From NCBI RefSeq assembly GCF_001695855.1, contig NZ_MBSS01000001.1:620001-684000 (forward strand): a stretch of DNA of 64,000 nucleotides. The letters run 5' to 3'. Position 1 is the stretch's first letter, and every line of letters starts with the position of its first letter. Origin of the DNA: Ensifer sp. LC163 (GTDB taxonomy: Bacteria; Pseudomonadota; Alphaproteobacteria; Rhizobiales; Rhizobiaceae). The notes beneath the pieces are model-generated. The model had not been told where the DNA came from and did not search any database. It saw nothing but the letters and a program-made list of their open reading frames with translations. Below, piece by piece: positions 53,130-63,660 of the stretch. The position numbers were made by a program, and so were the translations under genes.

Positions 53130-55415
53130 CTAGCGTGCGTCGGCAAGGAACGACGCGACATAGACCAGCGGCGCATTCCAGTTGATGGTGATTTCATTGG
53201 AGCCATAGGCTTCGATATCGTCGACATAACAGGTCTGGGGCGCGCAGCCCTGCAGCCGCTGTTTTGCGATGGCATCCACCGGCGTCGAATTCGGCCCGCC
53301 GGCAAGCGAGCCGACCGGCGGATTGGGCAGCGTCGGGTCGACCTGATGCGCGTACCAGCGGCTGTGCTGGTTCTCGGGCGAGCGCGCGCCGTAACCGCTG
53401 ATGTAGGCGAGCGCCATGGCGTTGCGGCCAAGGATATAGTCCATGCTTTCGCGCGCCGCATTGAGGAAGACCTTGTCGCCCGAAAGGTCAAAGGCCGCCG
53501 ACAGGACGATGATGTTTTGCAGGATCAGCTGGTTCGACCCCCAGTCAAATTGGTGGTTTTTCGGGCGATAGATCTGCCCGAACGGCTCGGCCGCCTGCAG
53601 CGACAGGAATGCCCGCGCCGCCGTCAGAACCGAGCGTCGCACCATGTCGAGATCGGCTTTGGGCAAGGCTTCACCGTAAAGCGCCAGCTGCAGCCGGGCA
53701 AAGCCGGCAACATTGCGCCAGTGGAAAGCGCCGGTCGGCGGCAGCACCTCGCCTGACCAATGCGGAGAAGCGCGCAAGGCATCGATATACTTCGCCTCTC
53801 CGGTGGTCAAAAACAGTTCGGCCGCGGCCCAATAGAACTCGTCGGAAACATCGTCGTCGTCATAGTCGCCACCGCCTGAGAGGCCGTCCGATTTCGCGGC
53901 GAACAGGGCCGGATTGGCATTGGCCGCCACCCACGCCTTGCGCGCGGCCGCAAGCAGCCTTGCGGCGAAGGTCGGATTGTCCTTGGCAAAGAGCCGCGAG
54001 GCCTGCGCGGCAACCGCCGCCACGTCGAAGGTCGCGGCCGTCGAAGGCCGGTGAAGCGCCCGCGGCTTCGGGTCCTCGCTCGGTAGCATCGGTGGCGACG
54101 TCCAGGCCGTGTCGTGGATCTTGTGGTGCACCATCCCGGCAAGCGGCTCGCCGTCCGGCACCATCATCGAAAGCAGAAATTGCAGCTCCCACCGCGCCTC
54201 GTCGAGCAGATCGGGGATGCCGTTGCCGCTCTCGGGAATGCGCGAAAGCCGATCGCTAAGGACAGGCGAAGCGGCATCGCCGAAAACACGGCCACGCTCG
54301 AACGTGGCCAGCAACTGCGCGACCGAGATCGCACCATTGACGGCGTACTTGCCGTGATCGCCGGCATCGTACCAGCCGCCGGAAACGTCGAGACGATAGG
54401 AGCAGGACCAGTCGCCGTAGAGCGCGGCGGCCCCAGCGCCAGTGAAGCAGCCGACGGATTTGTCGCCCTCGTTCGGTGCGACACCGACATGGCCGGCCGG
54501 CCGCGCATAGGCCTTTCCGGCGATATCGCCCCGGATTTTGATACCGCTGCGCTGCGGGTAGAACCAGGAGAGCGCATCGACGGTGAGGCGGCCATAGAGA
54601 TCGTCGGAGATCGAGAAGCGATCGCTGGTCCAGTCGCCGGAGACCAGCCGGTAACCGTCGCCGGGAGCGGCATAGGCGGAAAAGTCCGCCACATGCGTCC
54701 TGACCCCGGCGGACGGATCGAAGCCGCTCGGCCGTGTTGTCCCCTCGCCGACGACGACATCGCCTGCATCGACCAGCTGGAAGGAAATGGGGCGGCGCGC
54801 CTCCGAGATCACCGTCGCCCGCTTCGGACCATCGGTGAAATAGCCGAGCTGGTTAACGCGGATGACCGGCCCCTGGTCCGCGCGGTTGGCCGCAGCAGGC
54901 GGTGCGGCAATCTCGACCAGCGACAGGTTGTCGATACAGAAGCGCCAGGCGTTCTCGGCACCACCGAGCGGGAAAACCAGCTGGGCCTCTTCCTCTTCCG
55001 ACGCCATGAAATCGGCTGAAAACAGCACGCGCTCGGCCGAGCCGCCGACGCTGAACTCGCCCTGCACCGTCCAGGGCTCGGCACCGCGCTGGATGCGGGC
55101 CGATACCGCACGGGCGGGATCGGCCATGGCCGACAACGAAAGCCTGTAATGAAGTCCCGGCTCGAGTTTCAACCCGTTGACGCCGATGAGCCTGTCCCAG
55201 GTGTCGCCGCCTGCCGAAACCCCGGCGCACAGCTGCCCGCCATCCCGCGTCAGCACCACGCCTTTTCCGGCCCAGAACGTATCTTGCCCGTGTTCGAAGC
55301 GGCCGTCGACGATGAGGTCGGCGCCCGCTGCCATGCCGGGCAGAATGAGGACGGCAATGGCCGCCTGCGCGATCCCCAACCTCGACACCGTCTCGCCACT
55401 CCGCTTCTTTGCCAC
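53130..55415 (-). CDS. Secreted glycoside hydrolase family 9 (cellulase-like)
   Basis: A 761-residue protein. A signal peptide is followed by a ~140-residue carbohydrate-binding-like beta domain (FEHGQDTFWAGKG..., to FCIDNLSLVEI). An Ig-like CelD_N domain (VIRVNQLGYFTDGPKRATV) comes next. The GH9 catalytic domain runs from about residue 280, with GGWYDAGDHGKY (Asp pair), FYWAAAELFLTTGEAKY and the closing CYVDDIEAYGSNEITINWNA with the acid Glu. It hydrolyses beta-1,4-glucans outside the cell. The start is a GTG; a second GTG nine codons on gives a better signal peptide. A Gfo/Idh oxidoreductase gene follows 12 nt downstream. Confidence 0.88.
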   Translation of the reverse strand: MAKKRSGETVSRLGIAQAAIAVLILPGMAAGADLIVDGRFEHGQDTFWAGKGVVLTRDGGQLCAGVSAGGDTWDRLIGVNGLKLEPGLHYRLSLSAMADPARAVSARIQRGAEPWTVQGEFSVGGSAERVLFSADFMASEEEEAQLVFPLGGAENAWRFCIDNLSLVEIAAPPAAANRADQGPVIRVNQLGYFTDGPKRATVISEARRPISFQLVDAGDVVVGEGTTRPSGFDPSAGVRTHVADFSAYAAPGDGYRLVSGDWTSDRFSISDDLYGRLTVDALSWFYPQRSGIKIRGDIAGKAYARPAGHVGVAPNEGDKSVGCFTGAGAAALYGDWSCSYRLDVSGGWYDAGDHGKYAVNGAISVAQLLATFERGRVFGDAASPVLSDRLSRIPESGNGIPDLLDEARWELQFLLSMMVPDGEPLAGMVHHKIHDTAWTSPPMLPSEDPKPRALHRPSTAATFDVAAVAAQASRLFAKDNPTFAARLLAAARKAWVAANANPALFAAKSDGLSGGGDYDDDDVSDEFYWAAAELFLTTGEAKYIDALRASPHWSGEVLPPTGAFHWRNVAGFARLQLALYGEALPKADLDMVRRSVLTAARAFLSLQAAEPFGQIYRPKNHQFDWGSNQLILQNIIVLSAAFDLSGDKVFLNAARESMDYILGRNAMALAYISGYGARSPENQHSRWYAHQVDPTLPNPPVGSLAGGPNSTPVDAIAKQRLQGCAPQTCYVDDIEAYGSNEITINWNAPLVYVASFLADAR

Positions 55416-55732
55416 CGGATCGCGCCGTCAGACGACGGCGAGAAACACGGCCATGGATCCGGCGATACACGGCGCGGCAGCGTTGACGCAAACAGGTTAA
55501 ACTTGAGAAAACGTCCGGGCCCACGACGAAAATTCCCCGGTACAGCCTCGACCCGACCACATGATTTTCGCCACGGATCATGCTCCTCCGCGAAATCGGA
55601 CGCGAGCCTTGAACCATCGCACGCGGCGCGCGAGGCTTGACCCGAACCGGCGCCCTGATAGTTTGACCAAAGGGTAAAAGAATCCAAGCGGGCACCGCGA
55701 CCCGACACAGGACCATGCCGAGGAGAACTGGA
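55416..55732. other. Intergenic region between divergent genes
   Basis: A 317-bp gap between the GH9 gene (minus) and the aminotransferase (plus). I see no repeat, terminator or small gene here that I can support. It should hold both promoters, but no confident -35/-10 pair was found. Confidence 0.5.
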
Positions 55733-57061
55733 ATGTCGAACCGTCTGAATACCACGCCGAACGACCTGCGCGCCTTCTGGATGCCGTTCACCGCCAACCG
55801 GCAGTTCAAGAAGGAGCCGCGCCTCTTCGTCGGCGCCAAGGACATGTACTACACGACCCATGACGGTCGCACGGTCCTCGACGGCACGGCAGGTCTCTGG
55901 TGCGTCAATGCCGGCCATTGTCGCCCGAAGATCACTGAGGCGATCCGCGAACAGGCGGGCGAACTCGATTATGCGCCGGCCTTCCAGCTCGGCCATCCCA
56001 AGGCCTTCGAACTGGCGAACCGCCTGGTCGATATCGCGCCAGAGGGCATGAACCACGTTCTCTACACCAATTCCGGTTCGGAATCGGTCGACACTGCGCT
56101 GAAGGTGGCGCTGGCCTATCACCGCGCCAAGGGCGACGGCTCGCGCTTCCGCCTGATCGGTCGCGAGCGCGGCTATCATGGCGTCAATTTTGGCGGCATC
56201 TCCGTCGGCGGCATCGTCTCCAACCGCAAGATGTTCGGCACGCTCCTGACCGGCGTCGACCACATGCCGCACACCCACCTGCCGGCCCAGAACGCCTTTA
56301 CCCGCGGCGAGCCCGAGCATGGCGGCGACCTGGCGACCGAGCTTGAGCGCATCGTCACCCTGCACGACGCCTCGACGATCGCCGCCGTCATCGTCGAGCC
56401 GGTTGCGGGTTCGACCGGGGTGCTGATCCCGCCGAAGGGCTATCTCAAGAAGCTCCGCGATATCTGCACCAAGCACGGCATCCTGTTGATCTTCGATGAG
56501 GTCATCACCGGTTTCGGTCGCCTCGGCACGCCGTTCGCCGCGCAATATTTCGACGTGACGCCGGATATCATCACCACGGCGAAGGGGCTGACCAACGGCG
56601 TGATCCCGATGGGCGCCGTGTTCGTGACCTCGGAAATCCACGATGCCTTCATGAACGGTCCGGAACACCTGATCGAGTTCTTCCACGGCTACACCTATTC
56701 CGGCAATCCGATCGCCTCGGCCGCAGCGCTTGGCACCCTCGACACCTACAAGGAGGAGGGCCTTTTGACACGCGCTGCCGAGCTTGCCTCCTATTGGGAG
56801 GACGGGCTGCATTCGCTGAAGGATTGCCCGAATGTCATCGACATCCGCAATGTCGGCCTGATCGGCGCGATCGAGTTGCAGCCGATCGCCGGCGAGCCGA
56901 CCAAGCGTGCCTTCTCCGCGTTCCTGAAGGCCTATGAGAAGGGCCTTCTGATCCGCACCACCGGCGACATCATCGCGCTCTCGCCGCCGCTGATCATCTC
57001 CAAGGCGGAGATCGACGAGCTGTTCGGCAAGCTTCGCGACGTGCTCGTCAACAATATCTGA
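55733..57061 (+). CDS. Omega-amino acid:pyruvate aminotransferase (class III)
   Basis: A 442-residue PLP-dependent class III aminotransferase. Signatures: GTAGLWCVNAGHCRPKITEA, YTNSGSESVDTALKVALAYH, GRERGYHGVNFGG, FDEVITGFGRLGTPFAAQYF and TTAKGLTNGVIPMG, whose Lys holds PLP. The start AFWMPFTANRQFK is typical of beta-alanine/omega-amino-acid:pyruvate transaminases. GAGGAGA precedes ATG 55733. Substrate is probably beta-alanine or a similar omega-amino acid, not proven. It stands alone. Confidence 0.92.
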   Translation: MSNRLNTTPNDLRAFWMPFTANRQFKKEPRLFVGAKDMYYTTHDGRTVLDGTAGLWCVNAGHCRPKITEAIREQAGELDYAPAFQLGHPKAFELANRLVDIAPEGMNHVLYTNSGSESVDTALKVALAYHRAKGDGSRFRLIGRERGYHGVNFGGISVGGIVSNRKMFGTLLTGVDHMPHTHLPAQNAFTRGEPEHGGDLATELERIVTLHDASTIAAVIVEPVAGSTGVLIPPKGYLKKLRDICTKHGILLIFDEVITGFGRLGTPFAAQYFDVTPDIITTAKGLTNGVIPMGAVFVTSEIHDAFMNGPEHLIEFFHGYTYSGNPIASAAALGTLDTYKEEGLLTRAAELASYWEDGLHSLKDCPNVIDIRNVGLIGAIELQPIAGEPTKRAFSAFLKAYEKGLLIRTTGDIIALSPPLIISKAEIDELFGKLRDVLVNNI

Positions 57062-57087
57062 TTGCGTCGTCCATCGACGAATACGAC

Positions 57088-57115
57088 CCTTTCCTCGGCA
57101 ACGGGGAGAGGGTTA
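57088..57115. repeat. Degenerate relative of the DUF559-flanking hairpin
   Basis: CCCTTTCCTCGGCAACGGGG followed by AGAGGG resembles the hairpin arm at 40000-40030 (CCCCTCTCCCCGC.. GCGGGGAGAGGG) with several mismatches. Confidence 0.4.
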
Positions 57116-57122
57116 ATCTTAT

Positions 57123-57230
57123 TTACAGCGCCGCGCGTCAAATATGACGCGCTAAGGACGCTGTAGCACTTTAAACTTGCTGCATAATTTTATCCTTAAA
57201 TCGGATCCGATTTAAGGAATTATGCAGTAG
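57123..57230 (+). repeat. RIME-like element, copy 7
   Basis: The cleanest consensus copy: TTACAGCGCCGCGCGTC, GGACGCTGTAGCACTTT, CTGCATAATTTTATCC, palindrome CTTAAATCGGATCCGATTTAAG, ATTATGCAGTAG. It ends 24 bp before the ade start, so it may be in the ade leader. Confidence 0.9.
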
Positions 57231-57254
57231 AGGCCGAAAATGAGGGGTGCAGTG

Positions 57255-58952
57255 ATGTCCGCGGCGTTGGAACGAATGATCGACCAGGGCGTCGGCCGCG
57301 AGCCGGCCGACATCGCGCTCAAGGGCGGGCGCTTCTTCGATCTGGTGACGGGTGAGCTGATTGCCTCCGACATCGCCATATCGGGGGGCCGCGTCGTCGG
57401 CACCTATGGCGACTATGAGGGGCGCGAGGAGATCGATATCTCCGGCCGCATCGTCGTGCCCGGTTTCATCGATACACATCTGCACATCGAATCCTCGCTC
57501 GTCACGCCGCATGAGTTCGACCGCTGCGTGCTGCCGCTCGGCATCACCACCGTCATCTGTGACCCGCACGAGATCGCCAACGTGCTCGGCACCGAGGGCA
57601 TCCAGTTCTTTCTCGATTCCGCCCTCGAGACCATCATGGATATCCGCGTGCAGCTGTCGTCCTGCGTGCCGGCAACGCATCTGGAGACATCAGGCGCCGA
57701 CCTGCCAATCGAAAGGCTGCTGCCTTTCCGCGACCATCCGAAGGTGATCGGCCTTGCCGAGTTCATGAACTTCCCCGGCGTCATCCACAAGGATCCCGTG
57801 TGCCTGGCGAAGCTGGAGGCGTTCCAGGGCGGCCACATCGACGGCCACGCGCCTCTGCTGCGTGGAAAGGACCTCAACGGCTACCTCTCGGCCGGCATCC
57901 GCACCGAGCATGAATGCACCACCGCGGAAGAGGCGATGGAGAAGATCCGCAAGGGCATGCACATCCTGGTGCGTGAAGGCTCCGTCTCCAAGGACCTGCA
58001 CGCGCTGATGCCTGTTATAACTGAGCGGCTTTCGCCCTATCTTGCGCTCTGCACCGACGACCGCAATCCACTCGACATCGCCGAGCAGGGCCACCTCGAC
58101 TACATGATCCGCACCGCGATCGCCGCGGGCGTCGAGCCGCTGGCGATCTATCGCGCCGCCTCGATCTCGGCCGCGCGTGCCTTCGGCCTTCGCGACCGTG
58201 GGCTGGTGGCGCCCGGCTGGCGCGCCGATCTCGTCGTGCTCGACAGCCTCGAAAGCTGCCGGGCGCAGATGGTGTTTTCAGGCGGTCGCCGCGTGACCGA
58301 CGCGCTGTTTGCCACCCGCAAGCCGGTTGCCCCCGTCGGGCTCGACAGCGTCAAGGCCGGCCATGTCAATGCAAGCGACTTCGGCGTGCCCTATTCCGAC
58401 AGCGAGACGTCGGTCATCGGCGTCTTGCCGGGCAAGATCATCACCGAGCACCGGCGTTACCGTCTGCCGGCTGATGGCAACGAGACCGGCGTCGACCTCG
58501 GTCGCGACATCATCAAGGTGGCGGTGATCGAGCGGCATGGGGTCAACGGCAACCACGCCAACGGCTTCGTGCAGGGCTTCGGTCTCAAGAAGGGCGCGAT
58601 CGCCTCGACGGTTGGCCATGACAGCCACAACATCTGCGTCGTCGGCGTCAACGTCGAGGACATGGCGACCGCCGCCAATCGGTTTGGCCAGATCAAAGGC
58701 GGCTTCGTCGTCGTCGAGGATGGCAAGGTTACCGGCGAGATCGCATTGCCGGTGGCGGGCCTGATGAGCCTGGAGCCGCACGAATCCGTGCGCGACACCC
58801 TGCATCACCTGCGTCAGGCGGCCTTCGCACTTGGCGCAACGTTGGAGGAGCCGTTCCTGCAGCTCGCCTTCCTGCCGCTACCGGTGATCCCGCACCTGAA
58901 GATTTCCGACCGCGGACTTGTCGATGTCGACAAGTTCATGCTGATCGGCTGA
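57255..58952 (+). CDS. ade: Adenine deaminase
   Basis: A 565-residue amidohydrolase of the Ade type, which deaminates adenine to hypoxanthine (purine salvage, together with apt). The metal-binding start [44 protein letters not shown] and [11 protein letters not shown] all agree with the family. The C-terminal [15 protein letters not shown] and GLMSLEP complete it. ATG 57255 has AGGGG 7 nt before it; the ATG 15 nt upstream lacks one. A RIME-like repeat lies directly upstream. Confidence 0.95.
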   Translation: MSAALERMIDQGVGREPADIALKGGRFFDLVTGELIASDIAISGGRVVGTYGDYEGREEIDISGRIVVPGFIDTHLHIESSLVTPHEFDRCVLPLGITTVICDPHEIANVLGTEGIQFFLDSALETIMDIRVQLSSCVPATHLETSGADLPIERLLPFRDHPKVIGLAEFMNFPGVIHKDPVCLAKLEAFQGGHIDGHAPLLRGKDLNGYLSAGIRTEHECTTAEEAMEKIRKGMHILVREGSVSKDLHALMPVITERLSPYLALCTDDRNPLDIAEQGHLDYMIRTAIAAGVEPLAIYRAASISAARAFGLRDRGLVAPGWRADLVVLDSLESCRAQMVFSGGRRVTDALFATRKPVAPVGLDSVKAGHVNASDFGVPYSDSETSVIGVLPGKIITEHRRYRLPADGNETGVDLGRDIIKVAVIERHGVNGNHANGFVQGFGLKKGAIASTVGHDSHNICVVGVNVEDMATAANRFGQIKGGFVVVEDGKVTGEIALPVAGLMSLEPHESVRDTLHHLRQAAFALGATLEEPFLQLAFLPLPVIPHLKISDRGLVDVDKFMLIG

Positions 58953-58967
58953 ACGAGATCGGCTCGC

Positions 58968-59432
58968 TCAGTTGTCGGTGAACGACGCCGAGAGCTCCTT
59001 GCGAAAATAGACGACCCGCTCGGTTTCCTCGAAACCGAGCGCGGTGTGCAGGCTCAGGCTTTCCAGGTTGTTAGTGTCGGTGTCGGAGGCAAGCTCCCGG
59101 CAGCCGCGGCTGACGGCCCAGCGCTCGGCGGCCGTGATCAGCGCCCGCGCCACGCCATGGCGCCGGTAGCGGGGAATTACATAGATGCCCTCAAGAAAGG
59201 CAACCGGTGACGTCTCGCAGCCATTGACGTAATCGGTGCGCAACGAAACCTCGGCAAAGCCGGCAGCGACACCGGCATCGTCTTCGCAAAGGAAAGCGGC
59301 CTGCCGCTCCCCGGCGGCGAGACAGGTCTCTATCTCGCCGCGGTGGATGCCAGCCGGCGTATCGGACCAGAGCGCCAGCCGCATATCCAGCCAGCGTCCA
59401 ACCATTTCTGTATTCATCGACACCACGCGCAT
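58968..59432 (-). CDS. Aminoglycoside 6'-N-acetyltransferase-like GNAT protein
   Basis: A 154-residue GNAT protein with the AAC(6') pattern: LRTDYVNGCETSPVAFLEGI, YVIPRYRRHGVARALITAAE (acetyl-CoA motif) and ALGFEETERVVYFRK. Its ATG at 59432 overlaps the stop of the alpha-glucosidase gene as TGATG, so it is co-translated. Chromosomal AAC(6')-like genes of soil bacteria do not prove drug resistance; the natural substrate may be another amine. It is convergent with ade. Confidence 0.88.
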   Translation of the reverse strand: MRVVSMNTEMVGRWLDMRLALWSDTPAGIHRGEIETCLAAGERQAAFLCEDDAGVAAGFAEVSLRTDYVNGCETSPVAFLEGIYVIPRYRRHGVARALITAAERWAVSRGCRELASDTDTNNLESLSLHTALGFEETERVVYFRKELSASFTDN

Positions 59433-61069
59433 CAAAGTTTCCCGCAATAGGCAGTCAGACCATTGAGTTTGAGCACGCCGCCCGCGACCTGCGCCGATTG
59501 GCCCGGCAAGGGCATGGCTTCCACGACCGTATCGGAAACGAGGAATTCCTGCGGCTCCCGCGTCAGGTTGAAGACGAAGAGCAACCGCTCGCCATCCTTC
59601 TCGCGGATGAACGCCAGAAGGTCGCGGTTGCTCTCGACGAACGACATGTCACCGTCGTGCAGGACCGCATGCGATTTGCGAAAGGTCAGCATGGCGCGAT
59701 AATGGTTCAGCACCGTGACAGCGCCAGCCTCCTGCGTATCGACCGCCAGCCGCGCCTGTTCAGCCGGCACCGGCAGCCACGGTTTTCCGGCAGAGAAACC
59801 AGCATTCTCGGCGGTCACCTCCCACACCATCGGCGTGCGGCAGCCATCCCTGCCCTTGAAGGACGGCCAGAAGCGAATGCCATAGGGGTCGCGCAGATCC
59901 TCGAAGGCGAGATCCGCCTCAGATAGGCCAAGCTCCTCACCCTGGTAGAGACAGACCGAGCCGCGCAGGCTTGCGAGCAAGGTGATCGCCAGCTTGGCGA
60001 CCACGTCCCGTTCCGCCTCGCTCTCGGCAAAGCGGCTGACATGGCGCATGACGTCGTGGTTGGAAAAGGCCCAGCACACCCAGCCGTCGGTGACGGCCTT
60101 CTGGAAATTGTCGACGCAGCGGCGGATATGGCCGGCGGTGAAATCCGGACCGAGCAGATCGAAGGTGTAGCACATGTGCAGCTTGTCGCCGCCGCTGGTG
60201 TAGGCCGCCACCGTCTTCAGCGACCGTGCCCCGTCTCCCACCTCGCCCACCGTCGTGCGCCCGCCATAGCCATCGAGCAAGGCCCGGAACCGCTGGAGAA
60301 AGGCGACGTTCTCCGGCTGGCTCTTGTCGTAGAGATGGTCCTGCATGCCGTAGGGATTGACGTCGGGCGCATCGTTGCTGGTCGCATCTAGGTCCGGCAC
60401 GAGCGGCGGATTGTCCCTGAGATGGCGATCGTGGAAATAGAAGTTGACGGTATCCAGCCGGAAGCCGTCGACGCCGCGGTCGAGCCAGAAGCGCGCGGCA
60501 TCAAGCACTGCGTCCTGAACTTCCGGGTTATGGAAATTGAGATCCGGCTGCGAAGCGAGGAAGTTGTGCATGTAATATTGCTTGCGCACCCCGTCCCATT
60601 CCCAGGCCGGGCCGCCGAAGATCGAAAGCCAGTTGTTGGGCGCAGTCCCGTCCGGCTTCGGGTCGGCCCAGACATACCAGTCTGCCTTCGGGCTCTCGCG
60701 ACTGGCGCGGCTTTCGACGAACCAGGGATGACGATCGGACGAATGCGAAATCACCTGGTCGATGATCACCTTGAGGCCAAGGTGGTGCGCCTCCGCCAGC
60801 ATCGCATCGAAATCGGCAAGGGTGCCGAACATCGGATCGATATCGCAATAATCCGAGACGTCATAGCCCATGTCTGCCTGCGGCGAGGTAAAGAACGGCG
60901 ACAGCCAGATGGCGTCGACGCCGAGCGAGGCGATGTGGCCGAGCCGTCGCGTGACGCCCTTCAAGTCGCCGATGCCATCGTCATCGGTATCCTGAAACGA
61001 GCGCGGATAGACCTGATAGATCACCGCGCCGCGCCACCAATCGTCACCCGAACCCTGCTGAGACGCCAT
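59432..61069 (-). CDS. aglA: Alpha-glucosidase, GH13
   Basis: A 545-residue GH13 enzyme. WWRGAVIYQVYPRSFQD begins the barrel. Conserved regions are DQVISHSSDRHPWF, GFRLDTVNFYF (nucleophile Asp), TVGEVGD (acid/base Glu) and FSNHDVMRH. It lacks a signal peptide, so it is cytoplasmic, as for the rhizobial AglA. ATG 61069 is used; longer upstream readings are not family-like. In S. meliloti aglA is within an alpha-glucoside transport operon; here no transporter is adjacent, and an AAC(6')-like gene is coupled downstream. Substrates are probably maltose- or sucrose-like alpha-glucosides. Confidence 0.93.
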   Translation of the reverse strand: MASQQGSGDDWWRGAVIYQVYPRSFQDTDDDGIGDLKGVTRRLGHIASLGVDAIWLSPFFTSPQADMGYDVSDYCDIDPMFGTLADFDAMLAEAHHLGLKVIIDQVISHSSDRHPWFVESRASRESPKADWYVWADPKPDGTAPNNWLSIFGGPAWEWDGVRKQYYMHNFLASQPDLNFHNPEVQDAVLDAARFWLDRGVDGFRLDTVNFYFHDRHLRDNPPLVPDLDATSNDAPDVNPYGMQDHLYDKSQPENVAFLQRFRALLDGYGGRTTVGEVGDGARSLKTVAAYTSGGDKLHMCYTFDLLGPDFTAGHIRRCVDNFQKAVTDGWVCWAFSNHDVMRHVSRFAESEAERDVVAKLAITLLASLRGSVCLYQGEELGLSEADLAFEDLRDPYGIRFWPSFKGRDGCRTPMVWEVTAENAGFSAGKPWLPVPAEQARLAVDTQEAGAVTVLNHYRAMLTFRKSHAVLHDGDMSFVESNRDLLAFIREKDGERLLFVFNLTREPQEFLVSDTVVEAMPLPGQSAQVAGGVLKLNGLTAYCGKL

Positions 61070-61248
61070 GCCCTGCCCCCGTGAAACCGATCTGTGCGCC
61101 AAGATGTAGCCTCGCCCGGCGCGCGAGTAAACGCCGGACTGCGGTCGCGTCACCGCCCAAATCGGCAACGTCGGAAAACAATCTCTTGCCGAGACCGGCC
61201 TTGAACCTTATCCCGTCAGCACGGGAAAAACCAAAGGGAGAGAAGACG

Positions 61249-62163
61249 TTGGCCGGAACGATGCTTTCGATCGGGGAGTGCATGGTCGAACTGATGCAGG
61301 CCGAGGGCGGTCTGTTGCGCAAGGGCTATGCCGGCGATACTTTCAACGCTGCCTATTACGCGCGGCTGTTCATGCCGAGCGACTGGACGGTCGGCTATTG
61401 CTCGGCCGTCGGCATCGACACCGTTTCCGACGAAATGCTCGCCTTCATGGCCGAAAAGGGCATCGACACCACGCCCGTTCGCAAGATCGAGGGCCGCACG
61501 CCGGGCCTCTACATGATCCATCTGAAGGACGGCGAGCGCAGCTTCTCCTATTGGCGCTCGGCTTCCGCAGCACGGCTTCTCGCCGATGATCCCGACCATC
61601 TGCGCCGCGCCATCGAAGGCTCCGATCTCATCCTGTTTTCCGGCATCACCCTTGCGATCCTGGCGCCCGAGGCGGTGGAAACGCTGCTTGCCGAACTGCG
61701 CCGCGCCAAGGCCACAGGAAAACGCGTCGTCTTCGACCCCAACATCCGCCCTCGCCTCTGGGACGACGCCGAGCGCATGCGCCAGACACTGACGGATGGC
61801 GCCCGCGCCGCCAGCCTGGTGATGCCGAGCTTCGACGACGAAGTCACGCATTTCGGAGACGGCTCGATCAAGGCGACGATCGAGCGCTACAAGGCGCTGG
61901 GTGTCGCGGATGTGGTCGTCAAGGACGGGGAAAAGGGTGTGACACTGGCTTTTGCTGGCGCAGAGGTCGACCACGTCCCGGCAACGCCGGTCGAGCGTGT
62001 GGTCGACACCACCAGCGCCGGCGACAGCTTCAACGGCGCTTTCCTCTCGCGCCTCGTTGCGGGCGACACGCCGAGCGAGGCTGCAACCTTCGCGGCCCGC
62101 ATCGCTGCCGGCGTCATCGGCCATCACGGCGCACTCGTCGACAAGAGCAAGCTCGTCGGCTGA
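61249..62163 (+). CDS. kdgK: 2-Dehydro-3-deoxygluconokinase (PfkB family)
   Basis: A 304-residue sugar kinase. LSIGECMVELMQAEGG and GYAGDTFNAAYYARL at the start, and VDTTSAGDSFNGAFLSRLVAG at the C-terminus with the catalytic Asp and anion hole, fit KDG kinases. They phosphorylate KDG to KDPG for the Entner-Doudoroff pathway. The TTG at 61249 has GGGAGAGAAG 4-10 nt upstream; ATG 61261 is too far from it and is the alternative start. Specificity for KDG rather than a related sugar is inferred. Confidence 0.88.
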   Translation: MAGTMLSIGECMVELMQAEGGLLRKGYAGDTFNAAYYARLFMPSDWTVGYCSAVGIDTVSDEMLAFMAEKGIDTTPVRKIEGRTPGLYMIHLKDGERSFSYWRSASAARLLADDPDHLRRAIEGSDLILFSGITLAILAPEAVETLLAELRRAKATGKRVVFDPNIRPRLWDDAERMRQTLTDGARAASLVMPSFDDEVTHFGDGSIKATIERYKALGVADVVVKDGEKGVTLAFAGAEVDHVPATPVERVVDTTSAGDSFNGAFLSRLVAGDTPSEAATFAARIAAGVIGHHGALVDKSKLVG

Positions 62164-62211
62164 GGTTCCCCCCAACCGCGATCTGCGGCAGAGAGCGCTG
62201 ATGCCGACGGC

Positions 62212-63642
62212 TTAGCGCTTCTTGCGGGCCTTGTTCTCGAACGGATTGTCCGATGCGCGATAGTGGATGCGGATCGGCACGCCGGGCAGGTCGAAATCGT
62301 TGCGCAGCCCGTTGATCAGGTAGCGCGTATAGGATTCCGGCAGCGCGTCGGGGCGTGTGCACGAGATCATGAAGCCCGGCGGGCGGGCCTTCACCTGCGT
62401 CATGTACTTCAGTTTCAGGCGGCGGCCGGAAACGGCCGGCGGCGGATGCTGCACCTGCTGGGAATCGAGCCAGCGGTTGAGACGCGCGGTCGAGATGCGA
62501 CGGTTCCAGGTCTTGTCGGTGTCGATGATCGCCTGCATCAGGCGGTCGAGGCCGTAGCCGGTATGGCCGGAAATCGGTATGGCGCGAATGCCGCGCGCCT
62601 GTGGCAACAGCCGCTCGGTCTTTTCGCGAAGGTCGGCAAGTACCGCCTGCCAATCTTCCACCAGATCCCATTTGTTGAAGGCGAGCACGGCGGCCCGGCC
62701 TTCGCGAATGATGAGATCGACGATCTGCAGGTCCTGTTTTTCGAACGGAATGGTCGCGTCGAAGACGATCACCACCGTTTCGGCAAACCGGATGGCGCGC
62801 AGCGCATCGGCGACCGAGAGCTTTTCCAGCTTCTCCTGCACCTTCGCCTTGCGGCGCATGCCGGCGGTATCGAACATCTTGATGGTGCGGCCGCGCCAGT
62901 CCCATTCGACCGAGATCGAATCGCGGGTAATGCCGGCTTCCGGTCCGGTCAAAAGCCGGTCTTCGCCAAGGAAACGGTTGATCAGCGTCGACTTGCCGGC
63001 ATTCGGCCGGCCAACGATCGCCACGCGAAGCGGCTTGGTTTCGTCATAGGCCGGCTCGACCTCATCCTCTTCCGCCGCCTCACCGGTGGTCGGGCGCAGG
63101 TCGATGTCAGTCTCGGCCACGTCGTCTTCCGGCGGGTAGGCACGGTCTTCACCGATCGCCGCGACGATCGCGTCGCGCAGATCGAGCATGCCCTGGCCAT
63201 GCTCGGCAGAAATCGGGCAAGGATCGCCAAGCCCCAGCGTAAAGGCGTCATAGAAGCCGCCGTCCGAACCGCGCGCCTCGGACTTGTTGGCAACCAGCAC
63301 GACCGGCTTACCGCGCCGACGCAGCATTTCCGCCAGCGTCTTGTCGGCCGGCGTCAGGCCTGCCTTGGCATCGACCACGAACAGCGACAGGTCGGCTTCG
63401 TCGATCGCGGCCTCGGTCTGTGCCCACATGCGGCCCTGAAGGCTGGAGGGTGCTGACTGCTCGAGACCAGCGGTGTCGACGATGCGGAAGCGCAGGTCGA
63501 TGAGCTTGGCATCGCCCGGACGGCGGTCACGGGTAACACCCGGGGTATCGTCGACGAGCGCCAGCTTCTTGCCAACCAGGCGGTTGAACAAGGTGGACTT
63601 GCCGACATTGGGGCGCCCGATGATGGCGACGGTGAAACTCAT
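62212..63642 (-). CDS. der: Ribosome biogenesis GTPase Der (EngA)
   Basis: A 476-residue essential GTPase with two G domains in tandem. The first has [14 protein letters not shown] (from residue 8), DTPG and NKSE; the second has [13 protein letters not shown] with DTAG and NKWD. A short acidic linker separates them, and the C-terminal KH-like domain follows, ending in a basic RKKR tail. It matures the 50S subunit. It is followed on its strand by 45 bp of gap and then kdgK in the opposite direction. A TPR-protein gene lies upstream, as in many proteobacteria. Confidence 0.97.
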   Translation of the reverse strand: MSFTVAIIGRPNVGKSTLFNRLVGKKLALVDDTPGVTRDRRPGDAKLIDLRFRIVDTAGLEQSAPSSLQGRMWAQTEAAIDEADLSLFVVDAKAGLTPADKTLAEMLRRRGKPVVLVANKSEARGSDGGFYDAFTLGLGDPCPISAEHGQGMLDLRDAIVAAIGEDRAYPPEDDVAETDIDLRPTTGEAAEEDEVEPAYDETKPLRVAIVGRPNAGKSTLINRFLGEDRLLTGPEAGITRDSISVEWDWRGRTIKMFDTAGMRRKAKVQEKLEKLSVADALRAIRFAETVVIVFDATIPFEKQDLQIVDLIIREGRAAVLAFNKWDLVEDWQAVLADLREKTERLLPQARGIRAIPISGHTGYGLDRLMQAIIDTDKTWNRRISTARLNRWLDSQQVQHPPPAVSGRRLKLKYMTQVKARPPGFMISCTRPDALPESYTRYLINGLRNDFDLPGVPIRIHYRASDNPFENKARKKR

Positions 63643-63660
63643 GAACGTATCCGTTTCCGT

